Shown piece by piece: positions 23,355 to 38,835 of a DNA stretch of 64,000 nt (position 1 is its first letter; every line of letters begins with the position of its first letter). This DNA is from Saccoglossus kowalevskii (Eukaryota > Hemichordata > Enteropneusta > Harrimaniidae). The position numbers and the translations under genes are program-made. The notes beneath the pieces are model-generated. The model saw only the letters and a list, made by a program, of their open reading frames with translations. It ran no database searches and was not told the DNA's origin. The stretch is taken from positions 169,178-233,177 of the forward strand of contig NW_003142305.1 in the NCBI RefSeq assembly GCF_000003605.2. The letters run 5' to 3'.

Positions 23355-26300
23355 ATGAAGGCAGCCACGAAAACTCAAACGCGGACGCTCTGGTTGATTG
23401 GTGGTGCTGTGATCGCTCTCGTCATACTGTTGCCGTTGCTGGCTGTTGTTCTTATTGCACATGTCAGAATTAATCGGTTAGAATTAACGTTGTTAACAAC
23501 AACTGAAAATCTGCAAACTCTCGAAAGACGGGTCATGGAATTAGAAGACAGACTACGTTATTCGAATTCTGAGGACAGCGGGGACAGTGAAAACAACGAC
23601 GATACCGAACAGTTCATGGTAGGAGACATTCTGAAGGTAAGCTTAAACTATTGCGTAGATAGATACAGTTCTTCATGATAAGCGTCACTGTTGGTGACTG
23701 GTGCCGCAGTCTGTTGTTGGCTGAGTGTAACAATTCAGGCACCTGTCTCCACAAAGTGCGAAGTACGGCCTGAAAAATCTTTGCACTGAAACGCGTTGTG
23801 TAAAATCTCTTCGTTGATTCATTCTTCTCAAAACAAATCATTGTCCTATTAATTAAGCTACGTATTTTGTCTCATAGGATGGTGTTGACGCTGGCAGAAA
23901 GCTGTATGAAATGTTGAGTGACAGAGTTGATACGCAAAGCAGGGAGAGCTCGGGAGAGTCATTGAGTGAGTATCTTGATAATACTAGCATATCGGCAATG
24001 TTGTTAGTCTACAATTACCATCCTAACCAATGTGTTTGAATTCACGTGCGTTTGTAATTCCATGCCTGATATGCTCGCTGAGAGGTGCATCACATTGAAC
24101 CAAAAGATTGCCAGGATTCATATTGTGGCTTACTTCTTTTTCTGTAGGTAGGATGAAACGAAAAGGGAAGAAAAAGGACAAATGTAAAAAAAACAAGAAA
24201 GGTAATTACTTTTATTAAAATATAAAAATATATTTTATTTTGGTTTTGTATGTGCTTTAGTTCCATTGTAAATGAATATTGACATAAGGGGTTACCAAGG
24301 GTAATACAATAAATAAAATAAAATAATACATAATGTATTTGATAATTAATGTCTCTGTTTCTCTATTATTATTTTTACAGTAAGTGGTATACAGTCATAA
24401 GTCTGATTTGAATTGCAAACTAAGTATACGTTCTATCATATTTCAATCGATAAATATTCTATTTTCTAGTTTATAAATTTATAATTTATTCTAACTCGCT
24501 AGTTCAAGGTGTAACATACTGTGAAATCTGTGTAATTACATTCCCCTTGTCCTTTCCCCAGTGTCTAACGGTTGCACATTTTCAAGGTGAAGATGGCCCT
24601 GACCGAGTTAGACATACTGGAAAAAGTAAGTATATTTTCAATACACTCATTTTAGTTTATGTATATTTTTGTATTATAGTGTGGTCCTACTGCTGCACAT
24701 ATTATTGGGGATGGCAAATACGGAAGAGCGACCGTGAACGTAGGAAGAGGTAAGCGAAGGGATATATACCACGGACGCATGACTCGGGTGTATCATCTGC
24801 GCATGCCCAGTATACATCATGCTATATCCAATATCTATCTGTATAATTCGGACCCATAAACTTCTACCAAACTTATAATCAGTATATAAGTTTATAATCA
24901 TATCATAAAACGTATTTGATATGAATACTTCTATCTGGACACTTGCATGTGGTGACCTTTGATCCTTATGTTAATGAAAAATCCTGGTAATCTTTGGTCG
25001 CTAGGCTCAATGTAAACAGCAAACTCTAAGTAACTATATTTAGGATCACGGTAGCGTTTGTTTCTATTTTGCTAGTTTATCTGGGGGCAAGAGGAATAGC
25101 TGGCTACAGGTTACAGAAAATAAAAATGGCATTCACAGTAAACAAAATAGGTTTTTACACTTTACAGATAAAGCAAATTCCTAATTACATTTACATTTTT
25201 ATAATATATTTGATAATTTGAGTTTAAGAATCATAATTGGAAATTGCACACGAATTACGACATTTAATGTCGGAAATTCTCTATGCGCTTACAAAACATA
25301 AAATCTGTGTACACATTACGGACGAATAAAATAGCTCATTACATTTTACACCTTGCCCATTTCTACGAATTTACGCCTTTTATTTATTTAAATTACATTA
25401 TTACGATATTAAAAACAATTGATTACAGCTTACGAAAATACCCCCTGCCAACCCTCTATCTGCGCCTACTGGCAAAAGAGGAAGTTCAGTATGAGGTCAT
25501 TGTGACTATTGTTATGTAAATATGTATATGTGGTTACTACTCATAGATAGATGAAGTAGGTTTTCTGAACTTAAAAATAATCCAATCAGATTCCAGATGA
25601 TCCCAGAGGCTTTGACATTAGCTTGAACTATCATGACATATCTGTAATGTCGTTATTTTAGTTGATTGTCCATCTTTTTATGTAATAGTTGAAATATTGG
25701 CGTCTCAAATTATGACAAGAATGTTTAGTCACATATTCACGTTTTGTTATTTCGTTATACTGTTGTTCTTGTTCTCATAAGTATACATTTCTACACACTC
25801 AATGTGAAGATAGTTGAGGATCAGAGTCTCCTAATAACACCCACTGTTCAATATTTATAGAATTATTTCTAATCATACTGGTTACTCACTCTTTGTCTGT
25901 ATTTACTCTGACCATCATGGGTCCATGATTTATTGTTTACAAAAAAAGGGCTTTTGGCACTAAAATCATTGAAATACTGTAAATGCTATAATTTGTTCTT
26001 ATAGATGGGGTATTAGATCTTTGGCGGTATGCAGACTGGATGAGAGATGACCCAAATAAAGAAAAGTTTCTACTCAGTGTGGATGGAACTATAACGGTTA
26101 TAGAAGGTGGCTTGTATTACGTCTATAGTCAGGTAATTCCTTGGTTCTTGGCGGATTTTAAACTTGCTGGGCTATGATACGTGTTTTTATAATTCTGTTG
26201 TAAATTTGTGATTGCAAACTATTTTCATTATTTGTATTAGAAAGTGAAAAAAAATATTACTGATAATATCACGTGGTGTCGAGCTACTCAACTCTAAGAT

Positions 26301-27078
26301 GACATATTATATATATTACTTATATATATTGTTTATCAATTGTGGTCTATCTTTTATTTTGGTGCACAAACATGTTGCTCCATGCTGCGTCTCTACCAGG
26401 GTCAGCGCTAAGTGTTTTAACTAGTATTTACCCGTCATTTACAGGTCAGATATTACGATAAATTGACAATGGCGCACGTTGTCAATATTAATGGAAACCC
26501 CTTTATTACGTGTACTCAGTCGACTTTGCAACATTCGCTAGAATCCAAGGAAGATGCTGACCCTCCGGGGATTGATGAAGGGCAGTCCAAATATAATACT
26601 TGCTATACAGGCGGTGTAACTAAACTAGATGACAGGAGCGAGGTCACTGTTAATATTCCGTACCCCAACCGTGTAGTGAATATGCATAAAGATAGCAGTT
26701 TCATCGGGTTTATTAAGCTAGTGGCTTGAGCATGACACGACCACATCCCAGCCTTTTATGTGCACTCCTCAAGCTCATCGAAGTTTACTAAACTGACTCG
26801 AACCTTCTGGTCGCTTACAGGTCACCTACAAAGACGCCAATAACCCGTTTGTTGGCCATTCGGTTTATGTGGGCCAGGGTAGGAAACAATCATCCATTGC
26901 CAGTTGCAAGTATTACCACTCAGAGTACGCCTTTCACTCCTGTTTTACGGGTGGGATCGCCTTCATCCAGCCTGGCGAAAAAATACACGTATCAATGCTT
27001 ACTGATGGAGAGGAGGTGTACAGTATTGCAGGGGAATCCGATACGACTTTTATTGGTTTTCTTAAGCTAGACAGTTAG
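23355..27078 (+). CDS. EDA-like: TNF-superfamily ligand, ectodysplasin-A-like (TNF gene 1)
   Basis: This is a predicted type II membrane ligand. Exons: 23355-23636, 23878-23965, 24148-24201, 24587-24625, 24680-24749, 26005-26132, then 26445-26729 or 26821-27078. The cytoplasmic start is short and the membrane helix is at about residues 12-35 (LIGGAVIALVILLPLLAVV). A stalk follows, then a basic furin-like run (RMKRKGKKKDKCKKNKK) and a short Gly-X-Y piece (GEDGPD). The TNF domain follows (AAHIIGDGKYG, then GGLYYVYSQ). The order matches EDA, and YNTCYTGGV in the last exon matches EDA's YNTCYTAGV. The start is the first ATG before the helix. Oddity: exon 24587-24625 leaves phase 1 while the TNF reading of the next exon needs phase 0; one surplus A in the run AAAAA at 24621-24625 would explain it. 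Exon 1 can join exon 24680 in frame. Confidence 0.85.
26445..26729 (+). CDS. TNF gene 1, alternative 3' exon a
   Basis: The acceptor follows ATTTACAG and the reading enters in phase 0, directly after YYVYSQ. The exon encodes the second half of the TNF fold: VRYYDKLTMAHVV, a Cys pair (FITCTQS and YNTCYTGGV), and the final strand SSFIGFIKL before the stop. An insertion rich in Asp, Glu and Gly separates the two cysteines, longer than in vertebrate EDA. There is no polyadenylation signal between its stop and the next exon 91 bp on, so transcripts using it probably carry exon b as 3' UTR. Confidence 0.85.
   Translation, partial: VRYYDKLTMAHVVNINGNPFITCTQSTLQHSLESKEDADPPGIDEGQSKYNTCYTGGVTKLDDRSEVTVNIPYPNRVVNMHKDSSFIGFIKLVA
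26821..27078 (+). CDS. TNF gene 1, alternative 3' exon b
   Basis: The acceptor CTTACAG is followed by GTC in the same phase 0 as exon a. The exon encodes the same structural half of the TNF domain in diverged form: VTYKDANNPFVGHSV, two Cys (SCKYYHSEYAFHSCFTGGI), EKIHVSML, and the last strand TTFIGFLKL before the stop. It can replace exon a without a frame change, giving a ligand with a different receptor-facing half. It is an old tandem duplicate, because exons a and b share motif positions but little exact sequence. Confidence 0.85.
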   Translation, partial: VTYKDANNPFVGHSVYVGQGRKQSSIASCKYYHSEYAFHSCFTGGIAFIQPGEKIHVSMLTDGEEVYSIAGESDTTFIGFLKLDS

Positions 27079-30000
27079 ATGTGGTACGTGCTCATACTCA
27101 AGCCACATTTCTCCTGATAAGTTGTGTTTTGCGCTATATCCAGACATAAACGTTACCATGTGTTTATTGTATATAACTATGATTTTATTTCTATTATGAG
27201 TTTCGTGCAGTACGCTGTTTCTGCATGTGTAGATTTGATGTACAGTAAAGCAAAAGTTATCTATTACATGTGTCAAGGTTATATATAGTTCTACACACTT
27301 TCATCTCGTGATGTCCAAGATTTTTTTTATTTTGTAATTTAATCAAGATGTTACTGTAAAATCAGAGACTCTATAGAAGATATGATTTATTCTGGAACCA
27401 TCGTTTCCCAATTTATGACAATAAGTCTTTTTATATGATATGAAATGCAACCTAGCCTCTGCATTATCTTATTATCCAGTGTGTTTTCTATCCATCATCT
27501 ATCGAGTCTATGGTAAAATGTACAAATTCAATGTGGAATATATTTTAGTTTTGTATGTGTATGTTTTTCAATTCTTCGGAAAAAATTTATTGTGAAGTGA
27601 TTTTTTACGACTGAAATTCAATATGTTGTTTGGAAAAGTTGCTATTATAGCATTTGTATAGATATACATATCTATATTTGTTATTATTATGCTTTTGATC
27701 TTTGGTGATATGTTTTCATAATACCAAATATAAATCCTTGAAAAAAGAATTACCTGTCGGCCAAAGTTTTACAAACCACAACACAAAGGATGCTGGGAAA
27801 ATAATGAATAATACAGTAAATGGACCACAATTTAGATTAAATAGGTCGTAACCAAATACAGCTTAACGAAAAGAAATTTAACAATTTTAAAATGCTAGGC
27901 CTGTCACTTTCTATACCGGACGAATGCCGATATTATCATTTAACAAATATTCACTTTTGAAAAATAAGTATTTTCTTTCATTTTTTGTGAAAACCCTCAA
28001 ATTATGGGACTTCAATCGTAGATCATGGTTCATGTTTTGTCCAAACAAAGATATCACCAACGGGCGTCTGAAGACCACAAACACATTGGGATACATTTCT
28101 GATTGATCAAATGGTTACAACATTGAAACGTGTTCAATTGTTCATGTTATTTACATACGTCACTTCGAACATGCAATCGACACGTTTCCTCTACCTCCTT
28201 TGGCATGTAAATATTATGTGTATATGAACTACGAAGTGTGTGTGCAATTTTAACGCACTTGTAAATATGTTTTACCCTTACATTTTCATTTCAGTTGATC
28301 TTTACGTGTTATCAAGATGTAAAAATATATATTTACACTAATAAATGTCCCATTTAGTGCACAACAAGATTGCTTTCTTGGTATATGTGTATACTAGTGT
28401 GTGATGTGAGACGCAGTTAAGCGTGGCTAAACGCGTTGATACGCACAATGATATGACGAAGGATGGATAATTTGCCCAACGCGCTCAGCGGATTTACATA
28501 TACAATTATTGTCGTTTTTTTTATTATTTCCAATTTCCTTAAACTAGACATGTGCCTTTCTTTCCTTCTGAAATCATAACACGTTCATTGTTGGAAATAG
28601 ACGTGTATTTCAGACAGTATTTTCTTCTCGCTATCCTGAATAATTTGGAACTGATATGCCACATATGGTTGGAGTATTGCCAATAATCCGTGAATCGGTA
28701 AGACGACCCTGGGTGCATTCTACCATACTTATAGTCATCTACTTTCTGTCTCCTCCTATCTCCTTCACCTTTTCTGATATAATAATTATTGATATAATTA
28801 TTGTAAAATCCTTCTGTTGACTTTATTTAGTTGACCCGGCTTAATCCTATTCGCAGTTGTTGATTGTGTTCTTACCTCCACAGCTCTTCTCACCCTGTAT
28901 TAAAATCTGAATTTTCATACATATTATACAGATTACATATATTTACTTGATCAAAACATAAAAAGTACACACTGAGTACATTACTGAGTTTCATCATGGT
29001 CAGAACTCAATCATTTTTGTGACTCCAAAGCATGATGTCCACTCCGAATATTCCGCTAAAATAAGTTGAATGGCCTATACAGGCACAGTTTTACAGGACA
29101 ATAACTTAAAACTCTTCCACGGTTTTGTAATTCAATGATATTGATGAACAGTCACGTAAATGTACTGGCCAATCTGACCGCAATTGATGGGACCGGTAGA
29201 TTGCATGAGTGTGTATACACTGAATAATATATTACGTATTTTTTTAGAAATAACAATGACGAAAGCTTGACTACAATGACTCCAGTGTTGTTTACAACAG
29301 GTTCGCAAATATATTGCAGAGATAGGTTCTTAACTGTACAAATAATATGCCACCAACCTAGTTTTTCTGGAAAGCTTACCCTACTACCATCACTGAGTAA
29401 TTCATATATTCGACTATGTAAAACGACCTTTTCAAGACATGTCTTGATACTGAATGATCATTTTCTTAAAATATAAAATAATGCGTAAACCGAACTTTGT
29501 TTTATGTCTTGTTTCAACAGTTAATCGACGGAAAAGCATTCACGCCCTTCCAGAGTCCATGTCAAAAAATCGATCATACTAAGTGTGTTACTTCGCTCAC
29601 AAACCTTCTAGTTGTCAACTTATACATTGACGTTTACTTGATAGTGGTTGAATTTAATGGTAAAAATGTCTGGGAATGAAGGGTGCACCACCCAGTAACG
29701 ACAGCGCATCTGGTTGCATGGGATTGGTAATGAAGTAGTTATGCAAGAAATCGGCCATCTTTAAGTTGATGTGTTGTAAGTATAATTGTGTGTTATATGG
29801 GGCATCCGAAAGCACCGACAAGAGCGGAATACCTCGGTTACCCACTTTAACACACATGGTATTGGCATCTATCTGGGTCAAAGAGAGTAAATCACAATTA
29901 CGCCTATTAAAATCAAGAGTCGATAATACGCTCCTAGTCATAAAGCTAAATTGAACTCGTTTCGGGAAAAAATTCTATAAAGTACCATAAAAATCATTAT

Positions 30001-33000
30001 ACAGTATTCTGGTGTATTTATTCGCTCTGTTATACCATGTATGAAATGGCTTATTGAGTTGATTTAAAAAAAAGTATTTTGAAGGAAGTGCCAAACGGGA
30101 TCGAGTTAAGAATAACGGGATCGGACGTTCCAGGTGATGCTTTTGGCTAAACATTTTTAAAGTGATTATAATGTGATGTAAGCATGCTATCATTGATATG
30201 TTCACTGAATATGTTTTGTCAATATACTTTCCCGATGATATGTCATACCCAGTAATGTAATAGTTATTTAAGCATAAAGTACGGAAGAACATAGTAAATA
30301 TTCTTTGTCACACAACGAGATGATAACAAAAACACACTTTGGTGCAATCGTAAAACATTTAGAACAATATTCATATGTCAACAACAAAGTTTATTATACA
30401 TTTGTCTTTATATTAGTTGTAAGATAAAATCTTGAATACAGTAGTCTAGTTTGGTCCTTCGGGTCTAGGAAAAATATGGAGTTATATGAGTCTGTACGAA
30501 GACGTGCATATAAGTTGACATGTAACAATTATGTAATCGATTATAAAGAGCGCCTACACATGTGTAAACTATCACTAAGGAGAGAAATGATTAATTAATT
30601 AATTAGTGTAATATTTTTTTTAACTTGTCGATACTAAAAATTAGTACGTTTTGAAGCAGCAGAGCGCGGGCATACTTACCAGGTCTAATGTGATGTTAGT
30701 AAATTACAACCAATAAACAAACAAACAAATCAATCTATCAATTAAACCATCATTCAATCAATAAAATCTCTTTCTGCTTTCAGACTTGATATGTGATGCG
30801 AATACATTGGCTGTTGTAGTATCTGGGGCAATTGGTATAATCTTCAAATACGAGATAATTAACACAAGTGGTTGTTTTTATTTAATAAAAGAAGAAAATA
30901 TATAATGGCGAAGACAAACTTCAAAGTTGATTGATAAATTGTTTACAATGAATGAACAAATGGAGGATGTTAAAAACTGTCATGGAAGATATATTACATA
31001 ACTTGACAATTTGGATTTGAATGTGATACATACCTTACAAGGTGAGATTATTATTACTATGATCACAAACATACATGTATGTCTACTGGATTATTATTCG
31101 TATATGAATTGTGTAATTTTAACAACATTTATACTTTGGATGTTCTTTGCGTATGTTTAAAACTTGAGTGAATTAAATAAGTGATATATAATTCTGTACA
31201 CCATAAAATGTGCTATTTGGTTTCCAATTGCCGGCAATTCATTTATTTTACAAATTAACACAATTAATGTGCGAGAATATATTAAGCGTTATGATGAAGT
31301 CACTATTAACTCAGTGGATTAAAGTAAACAATACTTTTATGTGTTTTGAATATGATTGTGTAGTTTCATATTCGTTGTTTGTGTCGTGGTATTTATGAAA
31401 CAATAACGAAGAATACTACAAACAAACAAACAAACAAACCACAACAACATGTCTGTATATTATGGTGTTAGACGACAGGCGACAAAAATCATCGGCTATA
31501 AAAAAAAATTCCGTCTGTTAAAACGAATTTTAGCTGTATCTATATATCTATTCAAATACTAAATACTGTTGTATTAAATTGCTCTTGAGACCACAAATAC
31601 TGTGTTAACGATATTTATCTTTTTTTCATGTCGTCATATGAGATCAAAAAATGTGTTACTTACTCACTTAAAGACACTTGAGGCTACATAGTTCACAATA
31701 TAAATACTGCACATGCAAGGTATACGTATTTATATAACATACACATTACACACAGATTCATCCATATTATGCAATTATTTAATACATAATGATGTGACAT
31801 GGAGTACTGTGCTTGCTGAGTGATGAATGCTATATTTTAATTACATTTATTTGCCCTTTTTAAAATCTCTCGACTTTCTGAAAATTCAACATCGTAAAGA
31901 TACATGCGATTTGGGGTAAAACCAGTTCATGGTAAATGTGAATATAATAATTTTAATTGACCTTGTCCCAAAATCGTGTCATGTGCGTGCTAGATCGGAC
32001 GACGTATTATTTGAAGAGCGTCCCGGGCATTGCACTACAATTGCATCAGTCTGCTGACCAGGTTTGACCCTGTTCGGTGTCCCTTATATGACCTGGGTCT
32101 ACCGTATTTGCACTGACTGTGAAATGATACTCATACTTTCTAAGAATTGACCTTCTAAGTGTAATTGTTTAATGAAACAAAATGAAAGTATCAAACATAC
32201 CTTCACTTACATTTACAAAAATAATGTATTGTTTTTTGTTTCTAAGATGCCCAAATGACAAGCCTGAACGGTGCTATACGAGTAAGCTGTTCTCAAACGT
32301 TGGTGCTAGTTATGTCTAATCGTAAACCGCTTTAAATAATTTTATTTGCGTCTTTGCAAAGGCCACACAATTATCAAATCGCAACAACTTTCACTCTCAC
32401 CATATTAGGCAGTTAATCGGAAATATGGTAAGAGTTTATACCACACTATATCGTTCGTTTCGGGTATCAACAGTTATGTATAAATATATATCACAAATGA
32501 TCCTATGAAATGGTAAATTGTACGAATTAATGGAAAACCAGTGAATACAACTGTAATATTTCACCAGGTTTATTATTGGTAGAAAATGATATGTATATTA
32601 TAAGGAGATGATACAATTTCTAGCAGATAGGGCACATTTTTTTAACAAATCAAGATGGCGGCGATCTAAGACTTGCCAGTGAGGCACATACAACGAGAAC
32701 CTGGTCGACCATTTAATGTGTTTACCCGTTCGTGCGACGACCAAGTCCTGTCAATCTTTTTTGATGTCGCCATAGTGTACACTGATTCGTTAGTCTGGTA
32801 CCCGTCCGTCATTTCGAAGTGGGCGGGATTGCCGGGTGGTGAGAAATTGTAACATTATTCTCAACTCACCTTAAATTGCAGAATCCTTGGACATTTTCTT
32901 TCGCCAAAAAGATTCTGAATGTGATTATATAGTGTGTCGTTGGATGCATAGGCGACACCGACTGCACTGTGTGCCAAAATACCCACGCATTTAAATAGAA

Positions 33001-33210
33001 ACCAGAGTGTGCAGTGCAAAGAAACCGCAATTCTTAGAACTACAATTGTTGACATGTCATTTCGTTGGATCCACTGGTTAGAGCAAAGGTCAATTGAAAA
33101 TTATGCCACAACATCAAAACATGCTACTTACATCCATCCAGGGAATAGAATAAACAGTGTTGCGTGTTGATGTTTTTTTTTTCAACTTAAAACGTCAATA
33201 GTCTTTGATA
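27079..33210. other. Spacer between TNF genes 1 and 2
   Basis: This is 6.1 kb of AT-rich DNA. An AATAAA at 28340-28345 could serve gene 1. Two weak exon-like stretches are described separately. Short runs such as acaaacaaacaaac (31420) and ttaattaatt (30590) are simple repeats. No other gene is supported. Confidence 0.45.
29521..29954 (+). pseudogene. Possible diverged TNF-like 3' exon remnant
   Basis: An acceptor (GTTTCAACAG) at 29520 opens a frame reading LIDGKAFTPFQSPCQKIDH. About 90 bp past its stop, 29766-29954 reads a frame ending in DNTLLVIKLN and a stop. That end recalls the last TNF strand of exons a and b of gene 1 (DTTFIGFLKL, DSSFIGFIKL). The two pieces do not form one clean exon. 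It may be a decayed third copy of the TNF 3' exon or chance. Confidence 0.25.
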
Positions 33211-36532
<3,322 letters not shown>

Positions 36533-38835
36533 TTATTGCTATTTTGTTTTACAACTACTACTACATGGCTGATAAAACTACATTACGTCATTACAGTATC
36601 AACACATTTCGTAAATAGACAACACAGCCATAAGTAATTGTATGTTTGTGAGTCTTGGTGATCAATGTCCTATATTAATAATAAAAATATAAAATATTGT
36701 CATATCAGCTCCCATTATATCGTTAAATGTATGTCTATGAATGTTTCTCCAGAAGTATAAACGGCATAAGTATACTTTGCACAGAAGTACACCTATAACC
36801 AGTGTCTATTTGTGTACAAGCAGTGTTCCGCTGACAGTGGCTGCTTTTCTCCCAGTACTCGTATGTTCACTACATGCCAGTTAATAAAGTGGATTTCGTC
36901 ATATATGTAAAGACGACATGCTTATTTTTAAAACGATATTTCTACATTTTGATTAGTTAATTTACACACTTAAGTTTATGTCATACGTTATAGTCTGATT
37001 AATAAGTAGTGGGACTATAACTTCAATGTGTCCGATCTCGACTCTACTTTGTGTTTATTACACTGTGTGTTACACGCTTTATTATATTCGTATCAATTTC
37101 TTTCATTTTGTTAAGTTAATTACAACTATAATTTTGTAACTCATAGTATTTTCATTTTTGTTGAAAAATAAAAAAAGAAAAACATGTTTCCACTTTTATG
37201 TATATCTTATATGTTTTTATATTAATTTCATTTATTGAAAACTATTAATATATAACTCTAACGCGAATTATATATGCTTTGTCCACCCGGCACATTGTAT
37301 TTTGGAACGTCTCACATGCGACTAACCTGTTTGTGTTTCTGACAAAAGTTTGTTATTTTTAGATATGCGTCATATTTATAAAATATATTAATATCTAGAA
37401 AATTGAAATTTGATTTTAGAATTGTTCAATTTTACTTTTAACGTGGGTTTAACATACCAAGTAGAAATGTTGTTATTTTAATAGATGTTTTACATTTTAT
37501 AATTCAGTCAATAAAGAGTTGTTTTTAAATCTGATGTGTTTAATTCTATTACGGTATTTGTTGTATTGTTTGTTTTGTTGGATCCTGTGAATGTGTTTTG
37601 TGTCCATTGCTAATTAATAAATAAACGAACTGCTGCGCATTTATTTGTGCAATGTCACGTTTTTTCAGATGTTGAGAGAGATCTTCGTCCTCGACGTAAC
37701 AAATGGGACGCAAATTGATCGCGATTTTTTGTTTCAAACGGGTTACACACTTAGTGATTTTCATAGCAACGTTTCGGATAATATTTGTTTAGAAAAAAAT
37801 CTGCCTAAAAAATGCAAAAAAAAAACAACATAGTTGTAACAATTTAAAGTTAAAGCATTATTTTATAAACAATAAGCAGAGTGTCCTAATATCTCCTGAC
37901 GACTAAGAATTCATTTATTAATTAAATGTAACCAAGAACATTTTGAGATATGATGTCAATTTTTCATCATAGGAACCAAATACATCACAAAGTCATGTTT
38001 TATGCGTAAAGTAATTTGGTGATTATATATTGTTATAAGGCTTTTTTGTGAACAGCACCATCAATTATAGTTTAAACGTGAAAAAACGATCATTTGTTTC
38101 AGAGATAGTGAACTACGTCAAAGCGACTTTTTAACATAAGGAAATGCAACAAAATAAGTTCAACAAGTCAACTCAATTTCTCATTAGTCAATCTATGAGC
38201 ATAAATCACCAAGTCACTGTAATGTATGACCAAGTGCTTACTTAAAACATAATAACATTTTCCCTTTTTAAACAAACTAAATGAATATATAAAACCGCGA
38301 TATTATCAATATTTGTGTTATTTATTTATTTATCATCTCTCCAACAAATATTATATATAATATTTGAAATCTTTGTGAAATATTACCTGTATTTCATTTG
38401 AATGGAAGAAAAAATTTATAGTCACTGTCAAACAAATCAACTGTGAATCTTTATTTTTACGCAGTGGTGTAAGTAAGTTGTATAATTGTTAAGATAAATT
38501 TAAGGTCAGAGGTCAGTTTCTCTGCGAGTGATTGGTTCGTTGAGTTGTAATTTGTACTTTGCATTTCAAAGTACACATTTGTATTATTCTTGGAAATCGA
38601 GTGAATTTCTCGTTATACCCCTGGAGATATAATTCCTATAAACACACTAAAATAAGGTAAACGTCTCTAAGCTATCGTTATCAATATGCGGGAACACAAC
38701 TTCATCGCCGGAGTCATGTTCAAATTAGGTTTAAACACCCTGATACCCGAAGAATAGGCCAGGAACCCAGCCGACCTCGGTCCTCACCCGGGGGCGCTCA
38801 TAGTCCACTTTGAAAGCATTAACGTCACAAAGAGC
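36533..38835. other. Spacer between TNF genes 2 and 3
   Basis: Holds the 3' UTR of gene 2 (AATAAA at 36680 and 37510). A short frame at 37666-37833 after a TTTTTTCAG acceptor begins MLREIFVLDVTNG and ends in a lysine run. It could be a small terminal exon but nothing supports it beyond the acceptor. The rest is AT-rich. Confidence 0.4.

Noticed and set aside
24547-24753. Continuous frame spanning exons 24587-24625 and 24680-24749 of TNF gene 1
   Set aside because: It reads through a 54-bp intron with good GT and AG borders, and the second part is out of the TNF reading frame.
29654-29941. 95-codon minus-strand frame
   Set aside because: No motif recognised; it overlaps the doubtful plus-strand TNF-like remnant, and neither side is supported strongly.
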